Shown here: positions 12,655 through 24,110 of the stretch, one piece after another | How positions within the stretch are numbered: the stretch's first letter is position 1 | Layout of the letters: each line of letters begins with the position of its first letter | NCBI GenBank assembly: GCA_030248215.1 | Contig: JASANG010000896.1 | Span: forward strand, 62,001 to 126,000 | Source: Enoplolaimus lenunculus | Taxonomy: Eukaryota; Nematoda; Enoplea; Enoplida; Thoracostomopsidae | Length of the DNA: 64,000 bases | Direction of reading: 5' to 3' | The notes under the pieces: model-generated | Database searches by the model: none | Told to the model about the DNA's origin: nothing | What the model saw: the letters and a program-made list of their open reading frames with translations, nothing else | Translations under genes and position numbers: made by a program

Positions 12655-12900
12655 GCTATGTAATACGTAAGTAAATTAGTTATTAGCTAACCATTCAATC
12701 ATAGTTTTGTAGTTTATGAAGAATTTATTCAGATTGCTGACCTTAATATTCAGTGACATAATTTAAAAAGTCTTAATTTAGGCTTAATAATTATGCAAAT
12801 TAGCCAGTAGCTAATAAACGGCTTAAAATTTTAAAACCCCAATGCGAGGTTAACACCCCAGGATAATAAGCTTTCAAACCAAAAAGATAATTACAAAATT
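12655..12900 (+). repeat. Repeat family R, 3' part
   Basis: It contains one subunit and then GCTAATAAACGGCTTAAAAT, CCCCAATGCGAGGTTAACA and a GATAATAAGCTTTCAAAC block. The same order of blocks forms the 3' part of the long copy at 55,559-56,285. Confidence 0.65.
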
Positions 12901-13513
12901 TGATTCCTGATTCCTAATGCCGGAATTCCGATTTTTCGGTTATAAGTTTTTTAGATAATCGAACTAAGATTTTGCCTGTTGTTTCGTTCGTTTGCAAATC
13001 TGTTTTTCTTAGTAAGCATTGTCAGTTATTTCTTGAAGAACATCTAGCAGAGTGACTTATTTGGCACATTATCGAAATGTGACTGCAATTGAACATGTTC
13101 ATAGCGGAAAGCAGTGAGGTTAGCTCCGTAAATTATTTCGACAAAAAAAGTTGATTCCATTCCAGTTCCGCTTCGGACAAAATGTACTTCCGATTGGAAC
13201 CATGGTACATAGGCCTATTTGACAATTTTCGCCAAGTATATATTGAAAGCAAATTTAACAAAAAGAAACATTTTTCCAGAATGCCGTGCGTCTTAAATGT
13301 TAAAAACTGTCAAATACGACAACCCCAAATGCTATCAACAGCTCGTAGACCGAAAACTTATGCGTAATCTAAAATTTGGTCCATTCGACAATTTGTTCAT
13401 CATTATACTTAGGCTTTGACATAGAACAAGGGCCCGTATTCTCAAATGCATTAATCACCTGTCATCAGTTAGCAATGAGTTTTCAAACGAAAGAATGGCG
13501 GCATTTGGCTTGC
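12901..13513. other. Gene-free stretch upstream of the retroelement
   Basis: No supported gene. A GGGCCCGTATTCTCAAATGC block near 13,430 is matched near 59,370 (GGGTCGTATTCTCAAATG) and weakly near 27,367, so the retroelement landed in or beside an older repeat. Confidence 0.4.
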
Positions 13514-13517
13514 AAAT

Positions 13518-13718
13518 TGTCGTTTCACGAACACGACGAGCGGATTCAGCTTAAGAAAAAAGTTCTGGTAGAGAAAATTGAACCGTGAAAAAAATGGTTA
13601 TAGTTAATGATTACAATTTGTTTGTTTTGAAAAAAAAGTTTAGTTTACTATCAGCCGAAACATTGTATTTTTGGCGTGAATATAACCCAATAGCATCCAG
13701 TTCACCCGAATTTGTACA
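13518..13718 (+). repeat. 5' LTR of BEL/Pao element
   Basis: It begins TGTCGTTTCACG, ends ATTTGTACA and is 201 bp long. It matches the 3' LTR at 20,774-20,975 throughout apart from the length of one A run. Confidence 0.95.
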
Positions 13719-13743
13719 TGGTCCTTCGGACCGGATTCGAACC
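13719..13743 (+). promoter_or_regulatory. Primer-binding site, tRNA-Tyr-like
   Basis: The bases directly after the LTR begin TGGTCCTTCGGACCGGATTC and run on to CGAACC. Their complement reads as a tRNA 3' end: a T arm with GGTTCGAATCC, an acceptor strand CCGAAGG, A and CCA. The matching 5' acceptor would be CCTTCGG. Eukaryotic tRNA-Tyr begins CCTTCGA and ends in CGAAGGACCA, so tRNA-Tyr is the best fit. Primer identity is an inference. Confidence 0.75.
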
Positions 13744-13784
13744 AGTAACATCGATTGGATTTTTTCGTGTTGTCGGCCGGGATT

Positions 13785-13795
13785 ACAGGGTAAGT
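13785..13795 (+). promoter_or_regulatory. Candidate splice donor in retroelement leader
   Basis: The leader contains ACAGG followed by GTAAGTTT, a near-consensus donor (GT at 13,790-13,791) placed after the primer site and before gag. With the acceptor near 19,494 it could give a spliced message for the third ORF, as env-bearing relatives do. Inferred only. Confidence 0.5.
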
Positions 13796-13955
13796 TTCTC
13801 ACTGTAATTGGACTATTGGCTGGTTTTTTGGTAGCGGGAACTTTTTACGGGTTGATAATGACGCGGATCTCCGTCCGATAGTTTCCCCTCCCAGTATTTG
13901 GGGGGCTGCGTCATCACCCACCCTATAACAAACGTCAGCCAATTTTTTTGGGTAA

Positions 13956-15085
13956 ATGGCTTCAGCAAAGGCAAGTCTTCGCGTGCACCAAAGGGGTGCA
14001 CTTCGAGCCAATGTCACCAAGGAAGTGAAACGGGCTGAGTCTATTTCAGCCGGGGTAGGCCCAATCGATATTGAGGCGGCTCAAACTTGCGTTACTAAGC
14101 TCAATGATTATCGCACTAGGCTTAAAACGCTTAACGAGGACATCGGCTTGTCGCTAGATACGGAGGCGGCCATAGCTGAAGACATCGAAAAAGCGTCTGA
14201 AATCGATGAGAAAATTCTAGATACAGTCGCTAAACTTACTACTAAGCTCTCTACTTCTGCATCCAGCTCCACAACGCATCCCCCCGAGGCAGCTCACAAT
14301 TCATCGTCGAATTCATATATCAACGCGGGGCATGGGGCTTCGGTTAAGCTGCCCAAGTTGGAAATCAGGAAATTTTCGGGGGATCCTTTGAAATGGGACG
14401 AGTTTTGGGACAGTTTTTCGTCCACTATCCACGACCACCCCGAGCTTTCATCAGTAGAAAAACTCAAATATTTGCGGGGTTTTTTGGCGGGGGACGCCCT
14501 ACGGGTGGTGGATGGGTACCGCCTGACGGCAGAAAACTACTCAGTCGTTGTCGATGTGTTGACAGAGCGTTATGGCAACAAACAGTTGGCCATTTTCGCC
14601 CATTTCGAGGCGATGTTGGCCCTCCCCGCGGTTACCCACGACTCCCAAAAACTGCAGTCTGCCTTTGATGATTGCGAGCGGCATATTCGGAGTCTGATTG
14701 CCCTTGGTCTGCCAGAGGAGACGTTCGGACAGGTGTTCACACCAATTATTCTGTCCAAACTGCCACAGTTCGTCAAGATGGAGTTGTACCGCAAGCACGG
14801 ATCGGAACCATGGACGTTGAATAGTCTCCGCACGTTGTTGAAGGATGAAATTCGGGCTCGGGATTGGAGCCAGCGTACGTTTGGCCCAGGCGCTTCCGGT
14901 GATCGGGCAGGGCCCACTCGTGATCATCACGGCGGTAACGGCCACAAGCAGCAGAATCGATTTTTGCAGGGAAAATCGAATTCTAGTTCGGCGTCCCTCC
15001 TCCACAACAACGCGGAGAACAACTCGTCAGCGGGTCCCAAGTGCATCTATTGTGGGGATTCCCACTACAGTGACCAGTGCCAGAC

Positions 15086-15122
<37 letters not shown>

Positions 15123-15152
15123 CGTCGGTGTCTTCTCGTCGAAAGCTGTTGA
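13956..15152 (+). mobile_element. gag region of BEL/Pao element
   Basis: The frame encodes a BEL/Pao gag of the DUF1759 type. The block from KLPKLEIRKFSGDPLKWDEF through YLRGFLAGDALRVVDGY and LTERYGN is characteristic. Near the end is a zinc knuckle starting CIYCGDSH. Gag forms the particle that carries the RNA. The start is the first ATG of the frame after the leader. Confidence 0.9.
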
Positions 15153-18100
15153 ATGGACGTTGCTTTATTTGTCTCAGCAATGGCCACGTCGTCAAGAACT
15201 GTTCCAATTCCCGCGCTTGCGTCTACTGCAAAAAGTTAGGTCATCATCGTAGCTTGTGTTTGTCGAAATTCGGATCGAAGTCGGCCGTCGCGAAGTCGGA
15301 GAGTTCGATGTTGTCGGGAGAGGCCGCACCGTCGCCGCACGTTGCTCCCGCGACTCCGGTGAACACCTCGTTGCTTTCGCACGACGAACAGGTCGTTTTA
15401 CAAACAGCTTTCGCAACGGTTCGAGGAAATCAGTCCGCCAAGGCGCGCATGTTATTCGATACGGGTTGCTCCCGTACTTTTGTCGCCGCACGTGTCGCCA
15501 AGGCGATTGGTGCTCGCCCGAAAGGGTCCGAGTATATATCGACCGCCGGATTTTCTGACACGCAGAGGCGCACCAGCAAGTACAACATCGTCGAGTTTGA
15601 CGTTGTTTTGGCCGACGGATCGTCGAAGACGCTGACTGCAAATGTCATAGAAGAGATTTCGTGTCCGATTCAGAAGGTGGCGTTGGATCCGGCGAAGTAT
15701 CCGATGCTGAAACAACTTGTGTTGGCCGATACCGTTAGCAAGCGGTCTGAAATGGTTCCGGTTGACATCTTAGTAGGCATTGACTACTACTATGACTTTG
15801 TTGGGACGTCGCGAGTCCAGTGCGTCGATGGGCTCAACTTCTTGCAGTCGTCTCTGGGGTTCATCGCGGCCGGAAGAATCGATGCTCGCGGTATTCCCAG
15901 CAAGCACTGTGTCGCAACCATGCATCTCGCGGCAAGTGTCGATTCTAATGTTGCTGTAGAGCGCTTCTGGAGTCTGGAAGACATCGGAGTGAAACCACTG
16001 TCGACGACGAATGACGACGAAGAAGCAATGCGATTGTTCAATGAGTCTATCCAGCGTGTTGACGGCCGGTATTCCGTGTCCTGGCCAATGAAGCCGAACG
16101 CTCCGACGTTGCCCGATAACCACACTCTTGCGTCGATGCGTCTGTCGTCGACTTTGAAGCGACTTGCGGCCGACAAGGCATTGTTTGATGCGTACAACCA
16201 GACCTTTCTCGATCAAGAGGCGAAGGGCGTCATCGAACGAGTTCCAGCAGGTGGAAGTTCGTTTCCATTCCACTATGTTCCACATCATGCGGTCGTCACT
16301 CCTGGCAAATCAACCACGAAGGTCCGCATTGTGTATGACGCCTCTGCAAAGGCTTCGAAATCCAGCCCCAGTCTTAATGATTGCATGTACCGGGGGCCGG
16401 TAATCCTCGATGATCTGTGCGGGTTGTTGATCCGATTCCGTCTACACGCAGTTGCACTCGTCAGTGATATCGAAAAGGCGTTTCTACAGGTCGGTCTGAA
16501 TGCAGATTCTCGGGATGTCGCACGATTCTTGTGGATCAACGATCCCGACCGACCTGCTCGTGGCGACAATCTCGTCGTTTTTCGCTTTGCTCGGGTATTT
16601 TTCGGTGCCGTGGCGAGTCCGTTTTTGCTGGCGGCTGTGGTGCAGCACCATCTGCAGCATTCCTCGTTGGCAGCGGCCCAGGAAATTTTGGGCAATATTT
16701 ACGTCGATAACGTCATCACTGGTGTAGCGGACGATGTTGGAGCAAAGACGTTCTACCGCGACGCCAAGACGCTTTTTAACGATGCTGCCATGAACCTTCG
16801 CGAGTGGTATAGCAACAGTCAGCAGTTTGTTGACTCCGTCGATAGTGTCGATCGAGGGAAAACGGACACGACGAAAGTGCTCGGCCTCCGATGGGATACC
16901 AAGCGGGACGTGTTGTCCTGCACGTCATTCAGTGCCGCGACCGAAACGGTTGTCACCAAGCGGGTGATGCTGAAATGTTTGGCTAGCGTTTTCGACCCAT
17001 GCGGTTTCTTTTCGCCTGTTACCGTAGTTGGCAAGCTTATAATCCAGCAGCTGTGGCAAGACAAGCTTGGCTGGGATGACAAGCTACCTGATTCGACGGT
17101 TGACCAATGGCGAGAGGTTGCTGCAAGTTTGCAAGGAGTCGCCGACAACGAGATCCATCGGCGTGTAGATCCAGGCAGTGGTATTCCTGCCTCGTCGCGC
17201 CAACTTCACGTCTTCTGTGATGCGTCTGCCAAAGCGTATGCGGCCGTGGTGTATCTACGTGTTGCCGTTGATGGTCGGGTGTCGTCGAAGCTCGTCTTTG
17301 CGAAATCACGCGTAACACCGATCAAGCCTTTGTCAATTCCAAGGCTGGAATTGATGGCGATGTTAATTGGAACGCGTGTGATCCAGTTTGTCGCTAAGGA
17401 GCTACGGTTGCCGGTGGAGAAGAAGGTTCTCTGGAGCGATTCGCAGTGTGTATTACACTGGCAGCGTAAAGAGGTCATCACAACTCGGTTTGTGAAGAAT
17501 CGCATCGACGAAATCAACTCACATGGCGACATCGTGTTCAGGTACGTTCCAACCACATGCAACCCCGCGGATCTATCGTCACGTGGCTGTCACATCGATC
17601 AGCTAGCCAGCAATGCGCTATGGTGGAATGGGCCACCATGGTTGATCACCGAAACCGAGTGGCCGGAAAACATTGACGGCACAACGGTGTTGCTCAACGA
17701 CGTCGACGCCGAAGAGCAAGAGCGCCCTGGTCGACCAGTCGAGACAACGCAGGTGGACGACAGCGATGTGTTCCGGCTCGAGCATTTTTCGAGCATGAGG
17801 AAATTGCTTCGGGTTACCGCGTGGGTTCACAGATTCGTCAACAATTGTCGTGGGCAAAAACAAACCGGACCGCTCCGGGTGGAAGAGTTGTCGCACTCCC
17901 AGATATTTTGGGAACTTCGAGTGCAGCGATCGAGCTTCCACGACATCTTCGCTGTCAGAGCAGGATGTTGCTTACCGTCGAAGTACAAACAGCTTCAGCT
18001 TTTCATCGATCCCAAGGGATTCATTCGATGCGGTGGTCGGTTGCAGTACGCCGACATTGATGACGATGCGAAGTTTCCCAAGTTGATGCCAAAAAATCAT

Positions 18101-19372
18101 CGATACACAGACTTGATCATCGATGAGGTCCATCGCAGTCTTCGCCACGCTGGTACGACGCATACGTTGTCGCAAGTCCGGTACAAGTACTGGATCATAT
18201 CGGGTCGATCGCAAGTGAAGCGTGTGATAAAGTCATGCATGACGTGTCGTTACATCCATGGTGTCAGCTTTCGCGAGCAACCGATGCCGCCGTTGCCAGA
18301 GTTCCGAGTAGAACAATGTAGACCCTTTTCGTCTGTCGGCATTGACTATCTGGGTCCGTTGCTGATCAGGCCAAAGGGGCAGCCACCGTCGAAGGTTTGG
18401 GTTTGTCTCTTCACGTGCGCGGTATGTCGAGCAGTGCATCTAGAAGTAGTCGAACAATTGACGGCCGAACAATTTGTGCTTTGTTTCCGTCGATTTTGCG
18501 CGTTGTATGGCTCGCCACGATTGGTCATCACCGACAACGCGAAACAGTTCGTCGCCGCCAATGCAATGTTTGGCAAGCTGTGGCGCGACGTCGTGGTGGA
18601 TACGACCGTGCAGGATTTTGCTGCAACACATGGTGTATCCTGGAAATTCATCACGGAGTTATCGCCATGGATGGGGGGATTTTATGAACGCATGGTCGGG
18701 GTTGTGAAGTCCTCCCTCAAAAAGTCGTTTGATTCCCGATGCGTGTCCTTTGTTGAGCTCCAAACGATTGTCGCTGAAGTGGCCGCAATAGTCAACACTC
18801 GCCCACTTGTCTACCCCGACACCGACCCCGAGGTACCGCCATTAACACCGTCGCATTTCATCGGGGGTCCCAAGGTCGGGTTTCCTCAGTATAGCGACGA
18901 TGGCGTCGATTACATCCCGAAACCCACCACACCGGACGATTTGGTTTTGCGATGGAAGCGAATCCAGGGCCTCCTGAACGGCTTCTGGAAAGTCTGGCGG
19001 GACCATTATCTCTTAGAGTTGCGTGCCCACTCCAAAACTGTGAAAAATAGGAACGACAGCAAGGAATCGCCTCGCATTGGTGCTGTTGTTGTAGTTAAAG
19101 ACAATTTGCCCCGTAACAAGTGGAAATTAGCCAAGATAGTCGGGCTAACTTATGGCCGGGACGGGGTCTGTCGCGCAGTAGCTTTACAGTTATCGAACAA
19201 AAAATTAATAAATCGGCCCCTTCGCTTGTTATTTCCGCTGGAGCTAACAACTTTTGACAGTGGGAGGGCTGCTGTCTCGCAGAAGCCGACGTCCGCAGGG
19301 GACGCAACAGGCGAAACTCCTCAGCCAGGCGAAAGCAATGATTACGATTCTGAATGTTCGCTGGAGTTATAG
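15077..19372 (+). mobile_element. pol region of BEL/Pao element
   Basis: Two CCHC knuckles are followed by an aspartic protease (LFDTGCSRTF), a reverse transcriptase (VYDASAKASK, VSDIEKAFLQV, active-site block IYVDNV), an RNase H (FCDASAKAYAAVVY), an integrase with an HHCC region (HRSLRHAGTTHT … CMTC) and DDE blocks (GIDYLGPL, ITDNAKQF, MGGFYERMVGVVK), and a C-terminal DUF5641-like segment (KWKLAKIVGLTYGRDG). The set and order are diagnostic of BEL/Pao. It would copy the element RNA into DNA and integrate it. Confidence 0.93.
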
Positions 19373-19381
19373 GGTCTCTGA

Positions 19382-20665
19382 GTGGACATTTCACTCGTTT
19401 TTGCCGCGGGCAATTTTTTCGCTCAACAATCAAAAATAGTAGTTGCCGCCTACATTTGTTCGAATGAAACCTGTAAACATACTGTTAATTTCAGGAGAAT
19501 GCACATTTTCTACATTAACCACGAGCACCCCCTGTCGCCTTATCGCAGGTTTGATGTGCCTGTCAAATTTGTGGATCGCACTATGCCGTCGATCGAGGCC
19601 ACGCGGTGGTATGTGATGCTGCGTCAGTCCGGGGAGTTCGACTTGGCGTCTCGCCTTCGCCAACACCGTGGTCTCGCAAATCATCCCCAAGAGATTGAGA
19701 CGTGGGTTCGCCGCAACAACGCCCGCTGCGATCCCGAGTGGGTATTCCGCTCGCAAACGGTGCTGGAGGATATCCTCATCGAGTTAGTGCGTCCTCATCG
19801 ATCGTCGAACGTCTTTCGGGACGCGTTCGTGTCGCTTGTCCGGACGTTTCCGAACCCGACGAAGTTGCGATTCGTGCTGTGTTCGGCTACCAACGAGCTG
19901 ATTTGGTCGTCGGGTCATCGCCAGGCGAACTACGACATCGTCGGGGAGCCGCAATTTCCAGGATTCAACGAATACGGCATGTGCCTCACGCAATTGATCG
20001 GCCGGTATCTGTCGGGCAACTGGGAGCCGAAGCTGACCACTGGCGCTGCTTATCTCGATCGCACCCTGGGAACAGGTCATCGATACAAAAAGACGGTGTT
20101 ACTCCTGTCTGATAGTCAGGCCAGACAGGTCCAGGGCATCACCGGTGGGAACGTCTTCGCGGTATCGGGGGGCCGGTTTGACGACATGATGGAGGTGGTG
20201 CGTCAATTTCGCATCAATATCCTGGACTACCATATCGTGGTGATCAATTGTGGCATCAACGACGCCCAGCGGAGCTTCGCAAGGCAGCGCGAGTCGTGGG
20301 AGGCGATGGAGCGTTTCCTTCGTAGTCAGCCGATGGGTCCACACATCCTGATTTCTGGGCCCATACCTCATCCCGACGTCCCGGATGTTGCTGGGTATTC
20401 CAGCTGGGTCGAACGCCGCTTGTCTGGATCGAGGATTAACTTCCTGAATTGGTCAACGATGGCTAGGTGCCCGTTTGCCCCGACGCCAGGATCCGTCAAT
20501 CCGCAGTTGCTGGATGACGACCTGTTCCACATCAATCACCGCGGATTTAGATTGCTGTATCAACAGTGGGCTGCGATTTTGCGCGACATGCGGATGGTGT
20601 CCTACTCGCTGACGACGGAGAATCTCGGGTATCGCAGGGATGCCGATGGACTCTTCGTACGATAG
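19382..20665 (+). mobile_element. Third ORF: NADAR-like plus SGNH hydrolase-like
   Basis: This frame sits where env lies in env-bearing relatives. The likelier start is the ATG at 19,499, four bases after a splice-acceptor-like TTAATTTCAG, giving 388 residues. Residues about 5-172 resemble the NADAR fold: HPLSPYRRFDVPVKF, then DRTMPSIEATRWYVML (compare the SEHYFQAQKF-type block), a W…LRF..L.SATNELIW stretch, and DIVG … GFNEYG. Residues about 198-350 resemble an SGNH/GDSL hydrolase: VLLLSDSQA (block I, Ser206), AVSGGRFDDM (block II), NCGINDA (block III, Gly252-Asn254) and DDLFHINH (block V, Asp341 and His344). I see no signal peptide or membrane anchor, so it is not an ordinary envelope. SGNH esterases are known in CR1-type LINEs. 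I know of no NADAR-SGNH fusion in BEL/Pao. The SGNH call is firmer than the NADAR call. Confidence 0.65.
19485..19501 (+). promoter_or_regulatory. Candidate splice acceptor and start of third ORF
   Basis: GTTAATTTCAG ends at 19,494 and is followed at once by GAGA and ATG (19,499-19,501), in frame with the third ORF. The arrangement suits expression from a spliced subgenomic message. Confidence 0.5.
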
Positions 20666-20747
20666 GGTAACTTTGTCGTTATCCGGAATGGGTATTCCAT
20701 TCCCGGATGTTGTTTCTGACGTTTAAAAATTTCGAAATTTGTTGTTC

Positions 20748-20773
20748 TGAAGGAGAACATTTTTTCTCGGGAG
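20748..20773 (+). promoter_or_regulatory. Purine tract before 3' LTR
   Basis: GAAGGAGAA and then CGGGAG lie just upstream of the 3' LTR, the position of the plus-strand primer in LTR elements. The tract is short and interrupted by a T run. Confidence 0.4.
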
Positions 20774-20975
20774 TGTCGTTTCACGAACACGACGAGCGGA
20801 TTCAGCTTAAGAAAAAAGTTCTGGTAGAGAAAATTGAACCGTGAAAAAAATGGTTATAGTTAATGATTACAATTTGTTTGTTTTGAAAAAAAAAGTTTAG
20901 TTTACTATCAGCCGAAACATTGTATTTTTGGCGTGAATATAACCCAATAGCATCCAGTTCACCCGAATTTGTACA
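20774..20975 (+). repeat. 3' LTR of BEL/Pao element
   Basis: It starts TGTCGTTTCACG, ends TTTGTACA, and is followed by the target duplication AAAT. Apart from one extra A in a homopolymer it matches the 5' LTR. Confidence 0.95.
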
Positions 20976-20979
20976 AAAT

Positions 20980-23814
20980 AAAAGAACTGAATGTGCCAAA
21001 TTTTGAAGTTCTCCATCGCTGGTTCTAAATTTGCAGGAGCTAACATTAATTAGTGATAGATGCTACGTACATTTAAAAATATGGGCATATGATTATGCTT
21101 AGGCTTAAACTTACGACACTATCGAGTAACTAATTGTCGTAGATTCACATATCACATTAAGTATTTAAAATAAACTATAACTAGGAATCAACGTCCTGGC
21201 TTGAAATCCTACCAATAAAGCTACTTGATGTTGGGTCAGGTCAAGGTGACTGTTCTTCAATGACTACCATTTATACGACGGGAATGCAGCCAAAGATATC
21301 AAGGGGGACTCAGCTCTCTTGCAAAAGTGTCAGCAACGCTCGTTCCGTTTCGTTTGTAAGACATATGAAATCTCTACATAACCATCTTGGATTTTTTGAC
21401 CACACTGGTATTTCGAGTGTCTGTGCGCATAGAATATAACAGTACTTACAAGTGATGCCAAAACTTTTCTAGGGTAGGGGCAAAGTTGTGCTTGGAGGCT
21501 GAAATTCACTAGTCACCTATGCCTACGGGACTTGTCCACGATCAAGATTCGGTTTTTAACCCCAAATTCTGCGTGTTGTCCAATGTCAGTGAATAAAATC
21601 GTATACTAATTTTCAGCTCACGCCTATATGCATATGCATATATATGAATACAGATATATACACGTATTGTAAACGTAGCACAAATACAGTGGGGAAACGA
21701 GGAATGTGGATTTGGAGGGTTCGGCACAGAAACCTGCCACCAAAATATTGCTACGACAAAAGACAAAACCGGTAACTGTTAGCCATGGCTCAGTGATGCT
21801 TGGTTCTCAACAACCAAATGAATTCGAATTGGTTAAGGGTACGGCCCCTGGCCCCCTTCTCGATTCGCCCCTAGCATAATAACATACATAAACAAGTTTT
21901 ACATATACATATGTATTTATTATCAAAACAGCAAAATGCTTTTCTGTAACATCTCGTCAACGGCGGCGGCAGGCAAGGCAGCAGAGGTGTAGCCAGAATT
22001 TCAGTTTAGGGGGAATAATGATATGAGTAAGAAATTTTTTTCACCTCTAGTTATTATCCAGAATGTTATTCTAAAGTCTGTCAAAAGTGTTGTTTTCTTG
22101 CTTATCAAGAAATTTCTGTAGAGGAGATATCCCCTGTATCCCTCTTGTTGTATACGTCAATGGCAGATAAGCAGGGTGGGGCGGCCGAGGTCTTGTTCTC
22201 TACAACGCAGGGGAGTTTTATATATCGCAGAATAATCGGTTAGTGTATACCAGCAATACCAAACAACAGCTCTAACTAACACAACTAAAGACTAGGCAGT
22301 GGATCTCTACGGGGGAAGGCCCTAGTGAATGGAAGGTGTGTGCTCTCCGACCTAAGCTCCGATAGAAATCAAAAAGAACATTTTGTATTTAGGTTTAGCA
22401 CAAATATTTTGTCTAGCTTCTTGCTCGCGAGTGCTTCCACTATTACATATCGTGCCGTCGCCCTTTTAGAAGTTTCCGTATCATCTCTCTGGAGAGGAGG
22501 TAGCCGTGCCCTACATACTAATCCGTATTCATTATTGCAAGGTACACTCCGCCTTATTGAGCCATCGTTAACTATTTACCAATTTTACGTTAAGAATTAA
22601 TATTTCAGTATTTTTCGGCGCCGAACCCCAATAAATTAAATTTCTCGATAGGCCACTGTAAATAGACACGTCAAAATCTTTCAATTCGAACCTAAAAGTG
22701 GTATATACATGTATATTATGTGATTATGGTTAAAGGGACAACATACGTTGCACGCAAGGCTGTAGCCAGTTCACCTTGCTAGAGGAGCTACAAGATTTTA
22801 GGAGGGCATACAAAGGTTTCCAATGACTTACAAGCAAGGCTGAAAATTTTCTAGGGGTCGCCAAAATTTTTTCATAGGGCCTAAACCCCCTTGCCCCTCC
22901 ATGGCTATGGGCCCGGTTGCACGCTGCTAAAATAAATGCGTACATATATAATGATGTATGCCAAAGGCAAAAAGAGCCGCAACTCAAAACCAACCCATAA
23001 TGGCTTAATTCGACCTTATCCCCGCATTGACTGTTACAAAATTCAGGATTTAAACATACACTAACTTTTTGAAAAATAGACCCAAGAAGTGAAGCTTGCG
23101 TAATTTCGGTGGAATCCTATTAAATGTAACAAATATAATCCACCATGCACTGTGTGAGAATAAACGTCCAGTTATCCAATATCGGTTTAGTTCCCAGCAA
23201 AAATAATTTCCGCCGTGAACTATAATAAACACGAAAAATACAACAGGCTTTAGGTTTAAGCTTAAGCTGAAGAATAAGTAATATAAACACTTTATGTGGG
23301 GCAAGGGCGGACGGTGAAGGATAGACCGGATAATCTTATTTGAAGTTGGAACTGTGAAAAAATGGAAGTTGAATACAACAGAACGGTCTAATTTTTGTTA
23401 ACTACAATGCTAACTTCACACTGGCTTCGCCAGTAAAATTTCATTTACCGCAAACGCCAGAGTGAAGCCAAAATTCCGCTTCTGGCACGAAAATCCGATG
23501 TTTTGCACTTCCCGGTTCCAGTAAAAAATGTGGTATTTTTAGTTTCCGTTTCCTGTATTGTGCAATTCCGGTTGCACCCTGCTGCCCGCGAGTTTCTCTT
23601 TTATGTTCTTACCCAGTTACCTAGATATACGGTTAACATATACACGTGGACTGCAAAGGCTTAGGTAAGAACAGATCTAAGGGAAACCAAGGATTGGATA
23701 CCCCATCGGACTGATACAACCCAGAACTTTATATTAAGTTACAAGGGCGGTGATAAGCAGCGCGATGGGCCCTTACCTCTGGGAAAAAAGTAGGCTAATT
23801 GGAATTAGAGTCTT
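20980..23814. other. Gene-free stretch with repeat fragments
   Basis: No supported gene. A GTAGCCAGAATTTCAG block near 21,990 and CATGGCTATGGGCCC near 22,900 look like ends of an old hAT-like family (compare 27,437 and 31,137). The stretch 23,400-23,580 ends CAATTCCGGTTGCACCCTG, the right terminus of the CAGGGTGCAACCGG MITE family. Confidence 0.4.
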
Positions 23815-24110
23815 TTCGGTATTCCCCAACGTTGTTTGCCCAAAAATGATTGGATTTTGAAAATTGTTACATATTTGAGCTTGTCACAATCTCCCCTGGT
23901 CATTCTGCGACCATATTTGAATATTTGAAAAATGATTTTTAAATCACCCAAAGACTAAGGTCCCGCCGACTCAAATTTTTTTGCTAAACAGTTAGACAAA
24001 TTATATACCATTCGATGCAGCCTGCCGAGATGAATCCAATTGTGTTAAATTTTTATAGTCAAACTCCTGGTTGGGTTATTGTCAACTAACTGATTCGGCA
24101 CCGTCTCAAA
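23815..24110 (+). repeat. Dispersed repeat copy
   Basis: TTGAGCTTGTCACAATCTCC and, further on, GACAAATTATATACCATTCG match the family seen uninterrupted near 63,545-63,710 and split by a MITE at 940-1490. Ends are approximate. Confidence 0.45.

Larger units (their letters stand above)
13518..20975 (+). mobile_element. BEL/Pao LTR retroelement with third ORF
   Basis: About 7.46 kb long, bounded by TG...CA LTRs of 201 and 202 bp and by the 4-bp duplication AAAT (13,514-13,517 and 20,976-20,979). In order it holds the 5' LTR, a tRNA-type primer site, a leader, gag (DUF1759 type, zinc knuckle), pol (protease, reverse transcriptase, RNase H, integrase, DUF5641-like tail), a third ORF in the env position, a short purine tract and the 3' LTR. 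The order and domains are those of BEL/Pao. The two LTRs differ by one base of length in an A run, so the insertion is recent. As a fossil it looks nearly whole, with at most about one break. Confidence 0.95.

Noticed and set aside
14393-18707. Many 60-170 codon frames in other frames and on the minus strand within the retroelement
   Set aside because: They are shadows of the gag and pol coding regions and show none of their own domain features.
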